A stretch of DNA of 43,481 nt. Source: Pseudonocardia acidicola (GTDB lineage Bacteria; Actinomycetota; Actinomycetes; Mycobacteriales; Pseudonocardiaceae). Positions 32,760 through 41,151 of this stretch are shown one piece after another. The notes under the pieces are model-generated. The model saw only the letters and a program-made list of their open reading frames with translations, was not told the DNA's origin and made no database searches. The DNA lies in NCBI RefSeq assembly GCF_012911935.1, contig NZ_JAAXLA010000059.1, forward strand, positions 1 through 43,481. The letters run 5' to 3'. Position numbers and translations under genes: made by a program. Positions within the stretch are counted from its first letter, which is position 1. Every line of letters begins with the position of its first letter.

Positions 32760-34007
32760 ATGTCTGTGGACGCCGTCGTCGCAGAGGTCGCGCGGCGCAT
32801 CGATGTGGACCTCCCCGAGCTCACCACTGAGATGGCCGACTGGTTCGTGGAAGTCATTCCCGAGTTTCGGCACGACGACACCGTGCGACGCTTGATGGTC
32901 GCCAGCACGTCGTCGAATCTCGTCGCGATCGTGGACATACTGGCGCACAACATCCCGCTCGATCGCATCACGGTGCCGCCGGCCGCCGCCGAGTACGCCC
33001 GCCGCTTCGCCCAGCGCGACTTGTCGCTCGAGGCCCTGCTGCGCGCCTACCGCCTGGGCGAGCACCGCTTCGTCCAGTGGGCGCTGCAATGTATCGGCGG
33101 GCTCGGTCTGGCGACCGTCGAGGCGCTCGCCGCCACTGCCGCTCTCGCCGAGCGCGTCAACCGCTACATCGACCAGGTCATCGAGGGTCTCATCGACATC
33201 TACGAGTCCGAGCGGCGGCGGTGGGACAGCCGCACCGGCGCTGCCCGTGCGGCGCAATTGCGTATCGTGCTGGAGAACGAGAACCTGACCACCCGGTCCG
33301 CCCAGGACATCGTCGACGTGCCGATGGACGGGTGGCACCAGGCTGCGATCGTGTGGGCCGGGCCCGATGCGCCCGATCCAGCCCGCGGGCTCCAGGTTGC
33401 GAGTCGGCTGCTGCAGGAGAGCGCTGCACGAACACCGACGACCATGCTCGCCGACGACCGCACGATGTGGGCGTGGGTCAGCGCGCCCACCCCTCCGGTG
33501 CCCGACATCGATCGGCTGCGGGTCGGGCTGGCCGAGCTGCCCGACCTGCGCATCACACTCGGTGCGCCCGGAGTCGGGCTGGCCGGGTTCCGTGCCACGT
33601 TCCGAGAGGCCCATCGCGCCCGCACCGTTGTCGAGGCCGCCCCCGTCGACGACCGCCGGGTTGTCCTGTTCGACGACATCGCCGTCGCGGCGCTGCTCAC
33701 CGACCACACCGTCGAGCTGCGGAACTGGGTCCGTCGGGTGCTCGGCGACCTCGCCGCCGACGACCCGGCTGCCGCCCGGCTCCGCGAGACCGTTCGCACC
33801 TTCCTACAGGCAGGGGGCAGCTACACCGAGGCCGCAACGCAGATGCACCTGCACAAGAACACGGTGCACTACCGCGTCCGCAAGGCGGAAGAAATCCGCG
33901 GTCGAGCGCTCAGCGACGGGCGGCTCGACGTAGAGGTGGCGCTCCTGGCGTGCGAGCTTCTCGGGCGGTGGATCAACCCGCCTGCCGGACAGGTGGGCAC
34001 GACCTGA
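32760..34007 (+). CDS. PucR/CdaR-family transcriptional regulator
   Basis: This 415-residue regulator has an N-terminal all-helical sensor region (about 1-165, with SLEALLRAYRLGEHRFVQW), a degenerate GGDEF-like middle domain (about 185-310) and a C-terminal HTH_30 domain: RLRETVRTFLQAGGSYTEAA ... MHLHKNTVHYRVRKAEEI (about 340-378). Regulators of this layout control catabolic genes and usually respond to a pathway metabolite. It is divergent from the acyl-CoA synthetase across a 214-base spacer with paired inverted repeats. Control of the ligase-DUF3556-flavoprotein unit, and perhaps of the R2lox cluster, is likely but unproven. ATG 32760 lies close after AGGGTGCC; no strong Shine-Dalgarno is seen. 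Confidence 0.9.
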   Translation: MSVDAVVAEVARRIDVDLPELTTEMADWFVEVIPEFRHDDTVRRLMVASTSSNLVAIVDILAHNIPLDRITVPPAAAEYARRFAQRDLSLEALLRAYRLGEHRFVQWALQCIGGLGLATVEALAATAALAERVNRYIDQVIEGLIDIYESERRRWDSRTGAARAAQLRIVLENENLTTRSAQDIVDVPMDGWHQAAIVWAGPDAPDPARGLQVASRLLQESAARTPTTMLADDRTMWAWVSAPTPPVPDIDRLRVGLAELPDLRITLGAPGVGLAGFRATFREAHRARTVVEAAPVDDRRVVLFDDIAVAALLTDHTVELRNWVRRVLGDLAADDPAAARLRETVRTFLQAGGSYTEAATQMHLHKNTVHYRVRKAEEIRGRALSDGRLDVEVALLACELLGRWINPPAGQVGTT

Positions 34008-34280
34008 CGGACCGGGTACGTTCCGCGCCCGGTGTCGATCGCGGGTGTGCCGATGCACCGACCACCGGTGCAGGTCTCGACCGGCGGTCCAGTACCGAAC
34101 CGTCAAACGAGTGATCGCGAGGCCGATACGCGCACAGCGAGGTGATTTCAGCAAGATCGTGAGCGGCTTCGGTCACTGGGTTGAGCTGCCTCCGTGACGG
34201 GGTCCGGGACGCGAACTCCGTCCAAGGGGGGCGGTTTCTGGTGGCCGTCGAGGGTCGCGGTTGGGTTGTTGTCGCTGCTG

Positions 34281-34352
34281 GAGGCCGTAGCTGGAGACTT
34301 CGTGCCTGCCTTCAATCCGCGGGTTCGGGGTTCGATCCCCTGCGGCCCACCA
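34281..34352 (+). other. Decayed tRNA-like sequence / possible attachment site
   Basis: A 72-base stretch ends in a convincing T-arm, CGGGG-TTCGATC-CCCTG (34326-34342), then CGGCCCA and CCA (34350-34352). Five bases of a 5' acceptor strand (GGCCG at 34283-34287, followed by TA as at tRNA positions 8-9) pair with CGGCC. I find no D-stem or anticodon stem, and the acceptor is one base short, so it is not a working tRNA. An integrase remnant starts 150 bases downstream, so this may be the tRNA-derived attachment site left by an integrated element. Confidence 0.45.
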
Positions 34353-34502
34353 GGTGTGAGCATCAACTCCGCGCCGACCGAGTTCGGGCCGCTCGGGCGC
34401 CCGACACGAACGGGTTGTACGTCGCTGGTCGTGACACGGAGGGCCCGTCCGTCGATGCGCTCGTGGCAGCACTGATCCGCTCCCGAGCGGCGCGACCCGC
34501 GG

Positions 34503-34699
34503 ACGAACGCGACGGTCGATCAGATGCTCGACAAGCTCCTGGGGTCGTCGACCTGCAGCTGAACACGGTCACGACATACCAGGGATGGGCGGACATACAC
34601 GTCCGGCCGTTGAGTGGGAAGGTGAAGGTCGGGGCGCTCGATGGGGACGTGTTCGACTCGTTCTACGCCGAGCTACGGCGGTGCCGCGATCATTGCGAT
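34503..34699 (+). pseudogene. Tyrosine-integrase N-terminal remnant
   Basis: One frame reads TNATVDQMLDKLLG (34503-34544). A second continues VVDLQLNTVTTYQGWADIHV and then GALDGDVFDSFYAELRRCRD (to 34699). Together they match the SAM-like core-binding domain of phage-type tyrosine integrases, whose usual pattern is VDxLLxxWL..D...T..TYxGY...I.P.LG..... A frameshift near 34544 and the lack of any catalytic domain make it a dead fragment. From 34700 to 34980 I see no recognisable gene. Confidence 0.6.
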
Positions 34700-34980
34700 C
34701 GCCGGCGCCACGTCCGGCACCGGGCGGCACGGCAGCGTCGTGCGCGAGGCGTCCGGCATGGGCTGCGAGGGAACAGTTCGGTGCTGCGCTGACGACGTGG
34801 TGCGGGCGGCCGGATCTTTCCTCGGGCTGACGAACTCCGTGACGCTGCCGGTGCTGATCACCCGATTTCATCGGGGCAATCGGTGTGCACTCCTGGACTT
34901 CGACGACGACTAGCGCGAGTGTGGGGCACAGCCAGCCCCGGAGACACGGCCGCTGATATCCGAAGGGGAGGAGCAGAGCC

Positions 34981-35387
34981 GTGGGCATGAGGCTCGAGGT
35001 TGTGGTGATGCCCGTCTCCGACGTCGCTCGTGCCCAGGACTTCTCCACAGCGCCGGGGTGGCGGCAGGGTGCCGACTTCGCCGCGGGTGCGGCGTTCCGG
35101 GTGGTGCAGGTGACGCCTCCGGGATCGGCGTGCCCGGTCATCTCCGGCACCGGGGCCACCTCGGCCACGCCCGGCTCGGCACAAGCCCTGCACCTGGTGG
35201 TGTCCGACATCGACGACGTCCGGGCCGGGTTCACCGACTGCGGGGCGGAGGTGGGCGAGGTGTTCCACGACGTGGGCGGGGTGTTCCACCATGCCGGGAC
35301 CGGGGGGCGGGTCCATGGCCGTTCCCGGACCACCAGAGCAACGGCTGGCCGCTTCAGGAGATCACCACGCGACCCCCGGGCCGATGA
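34981..35387 (+). pseudogene. Broken VOC/glyoxalase-family gene
   Basis: GTG 34981 (or ATG 34987) follows GGAGGAG and opens a VOC-like frame: RLEVVVMPVSDVARAQDFST, FRVVQVTPPGSACPVISGTG, ALHLVVSDIDDVRAGF and GEVFHDVGGVFHHAGTGGRV. The frame then loses similarity, while the expected C-terminus (DHQSNGWPLQEITTRPPGR) appears in another frame ending at 35387. The segment between them, normally carrying the SYGSFASFxDPDGN motif, is deleted. The usual FYTxLGWR motif is also altered to FSTAPGWR. The retained Shine-Dalgarno and codon bias suggest recent inactivation. Confidence 0.7.
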
Positions 35388-35446
35388 CCCGGCCCGGACC
35401 CGGCGATGGCCGGGCCGGCAGTTCCTCGCAGGAGGAGGTACCCCAG

Positions 35447-35632
35447 ATGCACGTGACCTTCGAATCCGCGGCGGATCTGGCCGCCGCTCTGCGGCGGGCG
35501 GAGGCTGCGCACGGCCGGTATGAGGAGCAGCTCGGGCATGCGGATCCGGACTGGCCGGACTGGTACGCGCAGTTCATGGCGCGCGAGCAGGCCGGACGCG
35601 CGGGCCCGGTCGTTCCGGGGGCGAGCCCATGA
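35447..35632 (+). CDS. Small hypothetical protein (61 residues)
   Basis: ATG 35447 follows a strong AGGAGGAGG. The product begins MHVTFESAADLAAALRRAEA and contains DPDWPDWYAQFMAREQAG, with a helical, acidic character and no membrane segment. Its stop overlaps the next start by four bases (ATGA), so it is part of the flavoprotein operon. I recognise no domain. Similar short acidic ORFs sit before mercuric-reductase-like flavoproteins in actinomycetes in my memory, but I cannot verify this here. Confidence 0.65.
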   Translation: MHVTFESAADLAAALRRAEAAHGRYEEQLGHADPDWPDWYAQFMAREQAGRAGPVVPGASP

Positions 35633-36990
35633 GCCCCGAGTACGACGTCATCGTCCTGGGCGGCGGGTCCCCGGGCGAGCACTGCGCCGGTGAGCTGGCC
35701 GACGGCGGTCTGCGCGTCGCCCTGGTCGAGCGCGAGCTGGTCGGGGGCGAGTGCTCGTACTGGGCGTGCATTCCGTCCAAGACGCTGCTGCGCCCCGGCG
35801 AGGCGGCGCACCAGGCGCGCGAGGCGGCCGCCAGCGCGCAGGTCGACGCCGGGGCGGCGCTGGCCTGGCGTGACTTCATGGTCTCGGACCACTCCGACGC
35901 CGGCCAGGAGCGCTGGCTGGCGGGCAAGGGCATCGACCTGCTGCGCGGAAACGGCCGGCTCGCCGGAAGGGGAGTGGTCGAGGTCGAGGGCGTCCGCCAC
36001 ACCGCGGGGCATGTCGTCCTGGCGACCGGTTCGGATCCGATCGTGCCGCCCATCGCGGGCCTGCACGAGCTCGAGGGCGTCTGGACCAACCGCGGGGTGA
36101 CCGGCATGAAGGCCGTCCCGCGACGCCTGCTGATACTCGGCGGCGGTCCGGTCGGCGCCGAGATGGCGCAGGCCGTGCGCCGCCTGGGCGGCGAGGTGGC
36201 GCTCGTCGAGGGCGCCGGGCATGTGCTGGCCCGCGAACCCGCCCCGCTGGGCGAGGCGCTCGGCGACGTCCTCCGCCGCGACGGCATCGAGATCGTCCTC
36301 GGTGTCCACGCGACCGCCGCGCGGCGCGACGGCGACGACTACGTTCTCGTCCTCGACAGCGGTCGCGAGCTGCGCGGCGACCACCTGCTCCTCGCCACCG
36401 GCCGGCGCCCACGCACCGGCGGGCTGGGCCTGGAGACGGTCGGTGTCGAGGCGGACGAGCACGGCATCCCGGTCGATGCGCGTTTGCGTGCCGATGAGCG
36501 GCTGTGGGCCATCGGCGACGTCACCGGCGTGCGACTGCTGACTCACGTCGGCAAGTACCAGGGCGAGGTCGTCGCCGCGAACATCCTCGGCGAACCACGC
36601 GAAGCCAACTACGAGGCCGTGCCGGACGTCGTCTACACCGACCCACAGGCGGCCGCGGTGGGCGCCACACAGGCCCGCTTCAGCGCCACCACGCCCGTGT
36701 CCGAGGTGGCCAAGACAGCCACCTACACACGCGCCTACGCCGACTCCAACGGCTTCCTGACCCTCCTGAGCGACGGCGAGCGGCTGACCGGCGCGTACGC
36801 GCTCGGGCCAGAGGCCGGCGAGTGGCTGCAGCAGGCGACGCTGGCCATCCGGGCCCGGGTGCCGCTCGAGGTGCTGCGCGACACCATCCAGCCCTTCCCC
36901 ACCTTCTCCGAGATCTACGTGGCCGCGCTCAAAGCCCTCCACACCCAGGTCACGCCCGCGCGCGAGCGCGTCGGGGCGGTCTCACCATGA
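35629..36990 (+). CDS. Pyridine nucleotide-disulfide oxidoreductase-like flavoprotein
   Basis: This 453-residue protein has the full class I flavoprotein disulfide reductase fold. The FAD motif VIVLGGGSPGEHCAGELA is followed by the redox pair CSYWAC in GGECSYWACIPSKTLL (Cys-x4-Cys). The NAD(P) motif is LLILGGGPVGAEMAQAV, and LWAIGDVTGVRLLTHVGKYQ is the second FAD motif. The dimer-interface end reads IQPFPTFSEIYVAALKAL, where lipoamide and mercuric reductases have HAHPTxxE. The catalytic His is therefore missing, so ordinary disulfide reduction is doubtful. It overlaps the small ORF before it and the SDR after it by ATGA. Confidence 0.9.
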   Translation: MSPEYDVIVLGGGSPGEHCAGELADGGLRVALVERELVGGECSYWACIPSKTLLRPGEAAHQAREAAASAQVDAGAALAWRDFMVSDHSDAGQERWLAGKGIDLLRGNGRLAGRGVVEVEGVRHTAGHVVLATGSDPIVPPIAGLHELEGVWTNRGVTGMKAVPRRLLILGGGPVGAEMAQAVRRLGGEVALVEGAGHVLAREPAPLGEALGDVLRRDGIEIVLGVHATAARRDGDDYVLVLDSGRELRGDHLLLATGRRPRTGGLGLETVGVEADEHGIPVDARLRADERLWAIGDVTGVRLLTHVGKYQGEVVAANILGEPREANYEAVPDVVYTDPQAAAVGATQARFSATTPVSEVAKTATYTRAYADSNGFLTLLSDGERLTGAYALGPEAGEWLQQATLAIRARVPLEVLRDTIQPFPTFSEIYVAALKALHTQVTPARERVGAVSP

Positions 36991-37769
36991 CCGGAGGAAC
37001 CATGACCAGCGCAACGGTCGTATCGCCCACCCAGCGCGAGCCCACGCTGCTCGGGCAGACCGTCGTCGTGATCGGCGGCAGCGCCGGCATCGGCCTCGAG
37101 ACCGCCCGGCAGGCGCGGGCCGAGGGGGCGGACGTCGTCCTCACGGCCCGCGCTCCCGACCGCCTCGAGCACGCCGCGCGCGAGCTCGGGGCGCTGAGCA
37201 GCGTGGCCTTCGACGCCACGGACACGGCTCGCCTCGAGCAGTTCTTCCAGAACCTGCCGACGCCGATCGACCACGTGATGGTCACCGCCGGCAGCCCGTA
37301 CTACGCGCCGCTGGCCGAGGTGGACTTCGAGCAGGCGCGCCGGTCGCTCGACGGACACCTGTTGCTGCCCCTGCACATCGCGCGCAATGCCGCCGACAAG
37401 GTCCGGCCCGGGGGAACGCTCCTGTTCATGGGCGGTACCGGCGCCCGCCGCACGGCTGTCGGGCTGGCGCTCGCGTCGGCGGTCACCGCCGCGCTGCCCG
37501 CCCTCATCGCCGGCCTGGCCCTCGAGCTCGCGCCGGTGCGCGTGAACCTCATCGCCCCGGGCTTCGTCGACACGCCGCTGTCGGCCTCGCTCCTCGGCGA
37601 CCAGCTCGAAGCGCGGCGTGCGCAGCTGCGCGCAACGCTCCCGATCCGGCGCGTCGTCGGACCGGCCGACATCGCTGCGCTCGCCGTGCACGTCATGGTG
37701 AACACGGCGCTCACGGGCGCGACCTACGACGTCGACGGTGGGCAGCAGCTCGTCGCCGGGCAGGCGTGA
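36987..37769 (+). CDS. Atypical short-chain dehydrogenase/reductase
   Basis: This SDR-fold protein has 260 residues from ATG 36987 or 255 from ATG 37002. The first start overlaps the upstream stop as ATGA; GGAGG at 36993-36997 is only four bases before the second. The cofactor motif is VVVIGGSAGIGLETARQARA, and MVTAGSPYYAPL replaces NNAG. The region that should hold the Ser-Tyr-Lys triad reads FMGGTGARRTAVGLALASAV, with no YxxxK. VNLIAPGFVDTPLSASLLG and a C-terminal GATYDVDGGQQLV are normal for SDRs. It probably binds NAD(P)H but is catalytically non-standard. It is coupled to the flavoprotein. Confidence 0.85.
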   Translation: MTGGTMTSATVVSPTQREPTLLGQTVVVIGGSAGIGLETARQARAEGADVVLTARAPDRLEHAARELGALSSVAFDATDTARLEQFFQNLPTPIDHVMVTAGSPYYAPLAEVDFEQARRSLDGHLLLPLHIARNAADKVRPGGTLLFMGGTGARRTAVGLALASAVTAALPALIAGLALELAPVRVNLIAPGFVDTPLSASLLGDQLEARRAQLRATLPIRRVVGPADIAALAVHVMVNTALTGATYDVDGGQQLVAGQA

Positions 37770-37833
37770 GGTCCACCACTGCGCCCGTTGCGCACGCAGC
37801 AGCGATCACCGTGGAAGGTCAGGGAGGAAGGCG

Positions 37834-38003
37834 ACGCAACTCGGCATGGTGGGGCGGGGTCGAATGGGCGCGAACCTGGTGCGCCGGCTGATGAAGACGG
37901 CGACGACTGCATCGTCTACGACGTGAATCCGGACGCCGCCCGCCCGCGCACCATCGCTGTCGGACTCGGAATGCACTACCTGGACGTCGGCACGAGGGGC
38001 GGG
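37834..38003 (+). pseudogene. gnd: 6-phosphogluconate dehydrogenase (gnd) remnant
   Basis: After an intact GGGAGGAAGG site, ACG 37834 stands where an ATG would be expected. The frame then reads QLGMVGRGRMGANLVRRLMK, the N-terminal NADP motif of bacterial Gnd. After a frameshift near 37900 comes DGDDCIVYDVNPDA, and after a deletion of about 70 codons LGMHYLDVGTRGG (Gnd: YVDVGTSGG). Start loss, frameshift and deletion show it is dead. It ends the redox operon; the remaining bases to 38120 show no gene. Confidence 0.75.
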
Positions 38004-38120
38004 GAGGGGAGCCGTGCCGTCGGCGCAGGTCGGCTGCAGTGGGTCCGGAGCCCTTGGAGGGCAACGCATCCGGACGAGCCCGACTGAGCCGTCCGTGGGC
38101 CGCGTGTTCACCCGGTCGTG

Positions 38121-38126
38121 TAGCCT
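38121..38126 (+). promoter_or_regulatory. Possible -10 box for the conservon
   Basis: TAGCCT at 38121-38126, preceded by TCGTG, fits the actinobacterial TAnnnT-type -10 element and lies about 50 bases before the cvnA start. GTGTTCAC around 38104-38111 is too close for a standard -35. This is a weak call. Confidence 0.25.
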
Positions 38127-38174
38127 GTCCGCCATTCGCCAGCGCCCGGATGCGCGAGATCCCCCGAACGAAGC

Positions 38175-40679
38175 ATGAGCGACTCCGCCGGAAGGATTCG
38201 ACGTGGCACGATACGCACAGAGCGAAGCTGTATGACTGGTTCTCGCGGATCGAAGTTCCGTACTTCCCTGAGAACCCGCGTGCTCGCCGTCGCGCTGATC
38301 CCGAGTGTCGTGCTCCTCGCGGCCAGCATCGGCATCAACACCTACCTGCTCGTCGGAGCGTTGAAGCAGCGCAGTACCGCCGGCTTGCTCGCCGATGGCT
38401 ACAGCATGGCGGTGCCGTTCATGCCGGCCATGAGCGAGGAGCGCCGCGCGAGCCTCGCGACGGCCACCGACCCGTCTCCGCAGAATCGGGCCGCTCTCGA
38501 TCGAGCACGGCAGGGTATGGACGGGTTGATGGCCCGGTTCGGCGCCACTTCTTCGCGCGTCGCGGATGCGATGCCGGCGAGCGCGAAGGAGGCCATCGGC
38601 CGGTTCGTGGCGACGATGCCGCGCGTGCTCGCGGTTCGCCAGCTGATCGACAACGGTCAAGCGTCCAGGCTGCAGGTGTACGACGCCTACAACCAGGTGG
38701 CGGATGCCATGATCGTCGCCGCGGACGCGATCGGGCAGGACTCGACGGACAAGGAGACAGCCCTGCAGCGTTCGACGGCGTCCGACCTGATGCGGGTGTC
38801 GGACTGGCTGGATCGCAGCAACTCGCTCGCCGCCGCCGGGTACGGGGGTGGCGGCATGACCCCGGCGGAGTTGGCGCAGTACGACTCCCTGACCCAGGCA
38901 TACCGTGCCGAGCTGGACGCCATCGCGCCCCGCCTGCCTCCACAGGAGCAGCGCAAGCTCGAGCAGCTGCGTTCCTCCCCGGCCTGGGACCGGCTCTCAG
39001 GTGTGGAGGACGCACTCGTCCAGCACGGCTTCGCCGACCCTCGTGCGAGGAACGCGCAGGTGCAGGAGCTGCCCGTGAGTGTGCAGGAATGGCAGGATGC
39101 GGCGCGGAGCAGCGCCACGGCCCTGAGCAGCATGGGCTTGGGCGATCTCGGGACCAGCGCGGCCGCCTCGGAGAAGCAGGCGGCCGACAAGGCTGTGACT
39201 CGTTCCGTGGCAACGGCGGCCGCGAGCATCCTGCTGGCGATCATCGTGCTCATCGTGGCCGTTCGGATGGGCAACGACCTGGTCCGGCGGCTTCGGCGGC
39301 TGCGGGCCGGCATGCTCGAGGCCGATGAGCGACTGTTCGGCGTCGTGGAACGGATTCGCCGGGGCGAGAAGATCGATGTCGCCATGGAGGTTCCCGAACT
39401 CGACTACGGGCCCGACGAGATCGGTGAGGTCGCCGCCGCCTTCAGCACGGCGCAGCAGGCGGCAGTCTCCGCTGCGGTCCAGGAGGTCCAGCTGCGGGAG
39501 GGCGCCAACGCGGTGTTCTTGAACATCGCGCGCCGCAGTCAGGCTGTCGTGCAGCGTCAGTTGCAGGTGCTCGACAGAGCAGAGCGCGCAACAGATGACC
39601 CTGCCCAGGTCGCGCTGCTGTTCCAGCTGGATCACCTGAGCACACGGGAGCGGCGCAATGCCGAGAACCTGATCATCCTCGGTGGTGGTCAGCTGGGCCG
39701 GCAGTGGCGCAACTCCGTACCTCTGATCGACGTCGTCCGCAGCGCCATCTCCGAGACGGAGCAGTACAAGAGGGTGACGGTCGGGCGCTTTCCCCCTGTG
39801 CTGGTGGCCGGGCGCGCAGTGGCCGACCTGGTGCATCTACTGGCTGAGCTCATCGACAACGCCATTCAGTTCTCCCCCCAGGGCTCCCGGATCGACGTGC
39901 ACGGCAACCCGGTGGGCAGGGGCGTCGTGGTGGAGGTGGAGGACCAGGGGATCGGCATGGGGGTCCACGATCGCGACAGCTACAACGCGATGTTCCGAGA
40001 CCCGCCCGACTTCGGTGTCATGGCGCTGACCGAGGATCTGCGAATCGGCTACTTCGTGGTTGCGAGGCTGGCCCGCAAACACGACGTCAGGGTCAGCCTG
40101 ACGGAGTCGTCCTACGGGGGTGTCCGGGCTGTCGTGCTGATCCCGATCAGTCTGACCACGTTCGAGGGAGCCGGTACGGAGGATCGTCCCGATCTGTTCG
40201 CCACGGCCGAATTCCCGCTCCAGATGCAGGTCCGTTCCCAGGTGCCGGACATTTCCCCGCCCGCGGCCCGGCCCGCGCGAGCGGATCGGCCCCCCGTGGC
40301 ACAGGGCCTGCCACTGCGCACCTCACTGCCGATGAGTGCTCCGATGCCGCCTCCCGAGAAGGCGACGAGCGAGCCGACGTCACGGAATCGGCACTGGGTT
40401 GAGTTGCCGTCGGGCGACCACGTACTGCGGCGCCCCGAAACGGAGCCGGCGCCGATGATCGCGGGGACGATGCGGCTGAGGGACGAGCGACCTCCGCTGC
40501 CGAAACGTCGACGACAGACGCATCTGGCGCCACAACTGCATCGCGAGCCGGAGCCGGCGATCAGCGACGAGTTCTCCGATGATTCCGACACCAGCGCCAG
40601 GCAGGCCCAGAGCATGATGGCGGCCTTCCAGTTGGGCACTCGACGTGGCCGTGCCGCCGCCGACCCATCAGAGCCGTGA
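38175..40679 (+). CDS. cvnA: Conservon sensor kinase-like protein CvnA
   Basis: This 834-residue protein is of the CvnA type. After a basic cytoplasmic start come TM1 (about 34-56, VLAVALIPSVVLLAASIGIN), an extracytoplasmic nitrate/nitrite-sensing-type helical domain (about 60-340) and TM2 (about 345-368). A HAMP-like linker and coiled coil precede a HATPase_c domain with the N-box ELIDNAIQFSP and G-box VEDQGIGM. The His in FQLDHLSTRERRNAENL occupies the family's degenerate H-box. A Pro-rich tail of about 150 residues follows. ATG 38175 gives the longest form; Met20 (38232) is also possible and neither has a strong Shine-Dalgarno. It leads a cvnABCD set thought to act like a membrane receptor-G-protein complex. 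Confidence 0.9.
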   Translation: MSDSAGRIRRGTIRTERSCMTGSRGSKFRTSLRTRVLAVALIPSVVLLAASIGINTYLLVGALKQRSTAGLLADGYSMAVPFMPAMSEERRASLATATDPSPQNRAALDRARQGMDGLMARFGATSSRVADAMPASAKEAIGRFVATMPRVLAVRQLIDNGQASRLQVYDAYNQVADAMIVAADAIGQDSTDKETALQRSTASDLMRVSDWLDRSNSLAAAGYGGGGMTPAELAQYDSLTQAYRAELDAIAPRLPPQEQRKLEQLRSSPAWDRLSGVEDALVQHGFADPRARNAQVQELPVSVQEWQDAARSSATALSSMGLGDLGTSAAASEKQAADKAVTRSVATAAASILLAIIVLIVAVRMGNDLVRRLRRLRAGMLEADERLFGVVERIRRGEKIDVAMEVPELDYGPDEIGEVAAAFSTAQQAAVSAAVQEVQLREGANAVFLNIARRSQAVVQRQLQVLDRAERATDDPAQVALLFQLDHLSTRERRNAENLIILGGGQLGRQWRNSVPLIDVVRSAISETEQYKRVTVGRFPPVLVAGRAVADLVHLLAELIDNAIQFSPQGSRIDVHGNPVGRGVVVEVEDQGIGMGVHDRDSYNAMFRDPPDFGVMALTEDLRIGYFVVARLARKHDVRVSLTESSYGGVRAVVLIPISLTTFEGAGTEDRPDLFATAEFPLQMQVRSQVPDISPPAARPARADRPPVAQGLPLRTSLPMSAPMPPPEKATSEPTSRNRHWVELPSGDHVLRRPETEPAPMIAGTMRLRDERPPLPKRRRQTHLAPQLHREPEPAISDEFSDDSDTSARQAQSMMAAFQLGTRRGRAAADPSEP

Positions 40680-40719
40680 ACTGCGGTCGTGGCCAGGAAA
40701 CCGAAGGCGAGGATCTACA

Positions 40720-41151
40720 GTGGAACAGAAGACGAACAGCGCGGATCTGAGTTGGCTGCTCGACGACTTCGTTGAAAGAGTGGTCGGTATCGATCGTGCC
40801 GTGGTGCTCTCCTCCGATGGGCTGCTGATCGGGAGATCGAGCAGCTTGTCAGAGGAGGACGGCGAGCATCTCTCGGCAGTGGGGTCCGCGTTCCAGAGCC
40901 TCTCACGTGGCACCGCCCAGCATTTCCAGGGTGGGCGGGTCCGGCAGACGCTCGTCGAGATGGACAATGCCTTTCTGTTCGTCATGGCTGCAGGTCAGGG
41001 GGCCTGCCTTGCGGCCCTCGCTGCCAGCGACGCCGACTTGGGGCTGGTCGCCTACGAGATGAACAGAATAGTCAAGAGGATCGGCGGGAAGATGTCCACC
41101 ACGCCGCGGTTCACCGGTTCACCTGTCGGTCGGGGCAGCGACACGATATGA
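40720..41151 (+). CDS. cvnB: Roadblock/LC7-domain protein CvnB
   Basis: This 143-residue roadblock/LC7-domain protein runs from DLSWLLDDFVERVVGIDRAV through SSDGLLIGRSS to a helical C-terminus (LGLVAYEMNRIVKRIGG). CvnB proteins are thought to modulate the conservon GTPase, like the MglB-type partners of small GTPases. GTG 40720 begins VEQKTNSADL and has GAGG about eight bases before; the upstream open frame overlaps the cvnA stop. It is followed by cvnC with a four-base ATGA overlap. Confidence 0.92.
   Translation: MEQKTNSADLSWLLDDFVERVVGIDRAVVLSSDGLLIGRSSSLSEEDGEHLSAVGSAFQSLSRGTAQHFQGGRVRQTLVEMDNAFLFVMAAGQGACLAALAASDADLGLVAYEMNRIVKRIGGKMSTTPRFTGSPVGRGSDTI

Noticed and set aside
34281..34352. 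Functional tRNA gene
   Set aside because: T-arm and CCA are present, but D-stem and anticodon stem are missing, the outer acceptor pairs fail and the acceptor is one base short.
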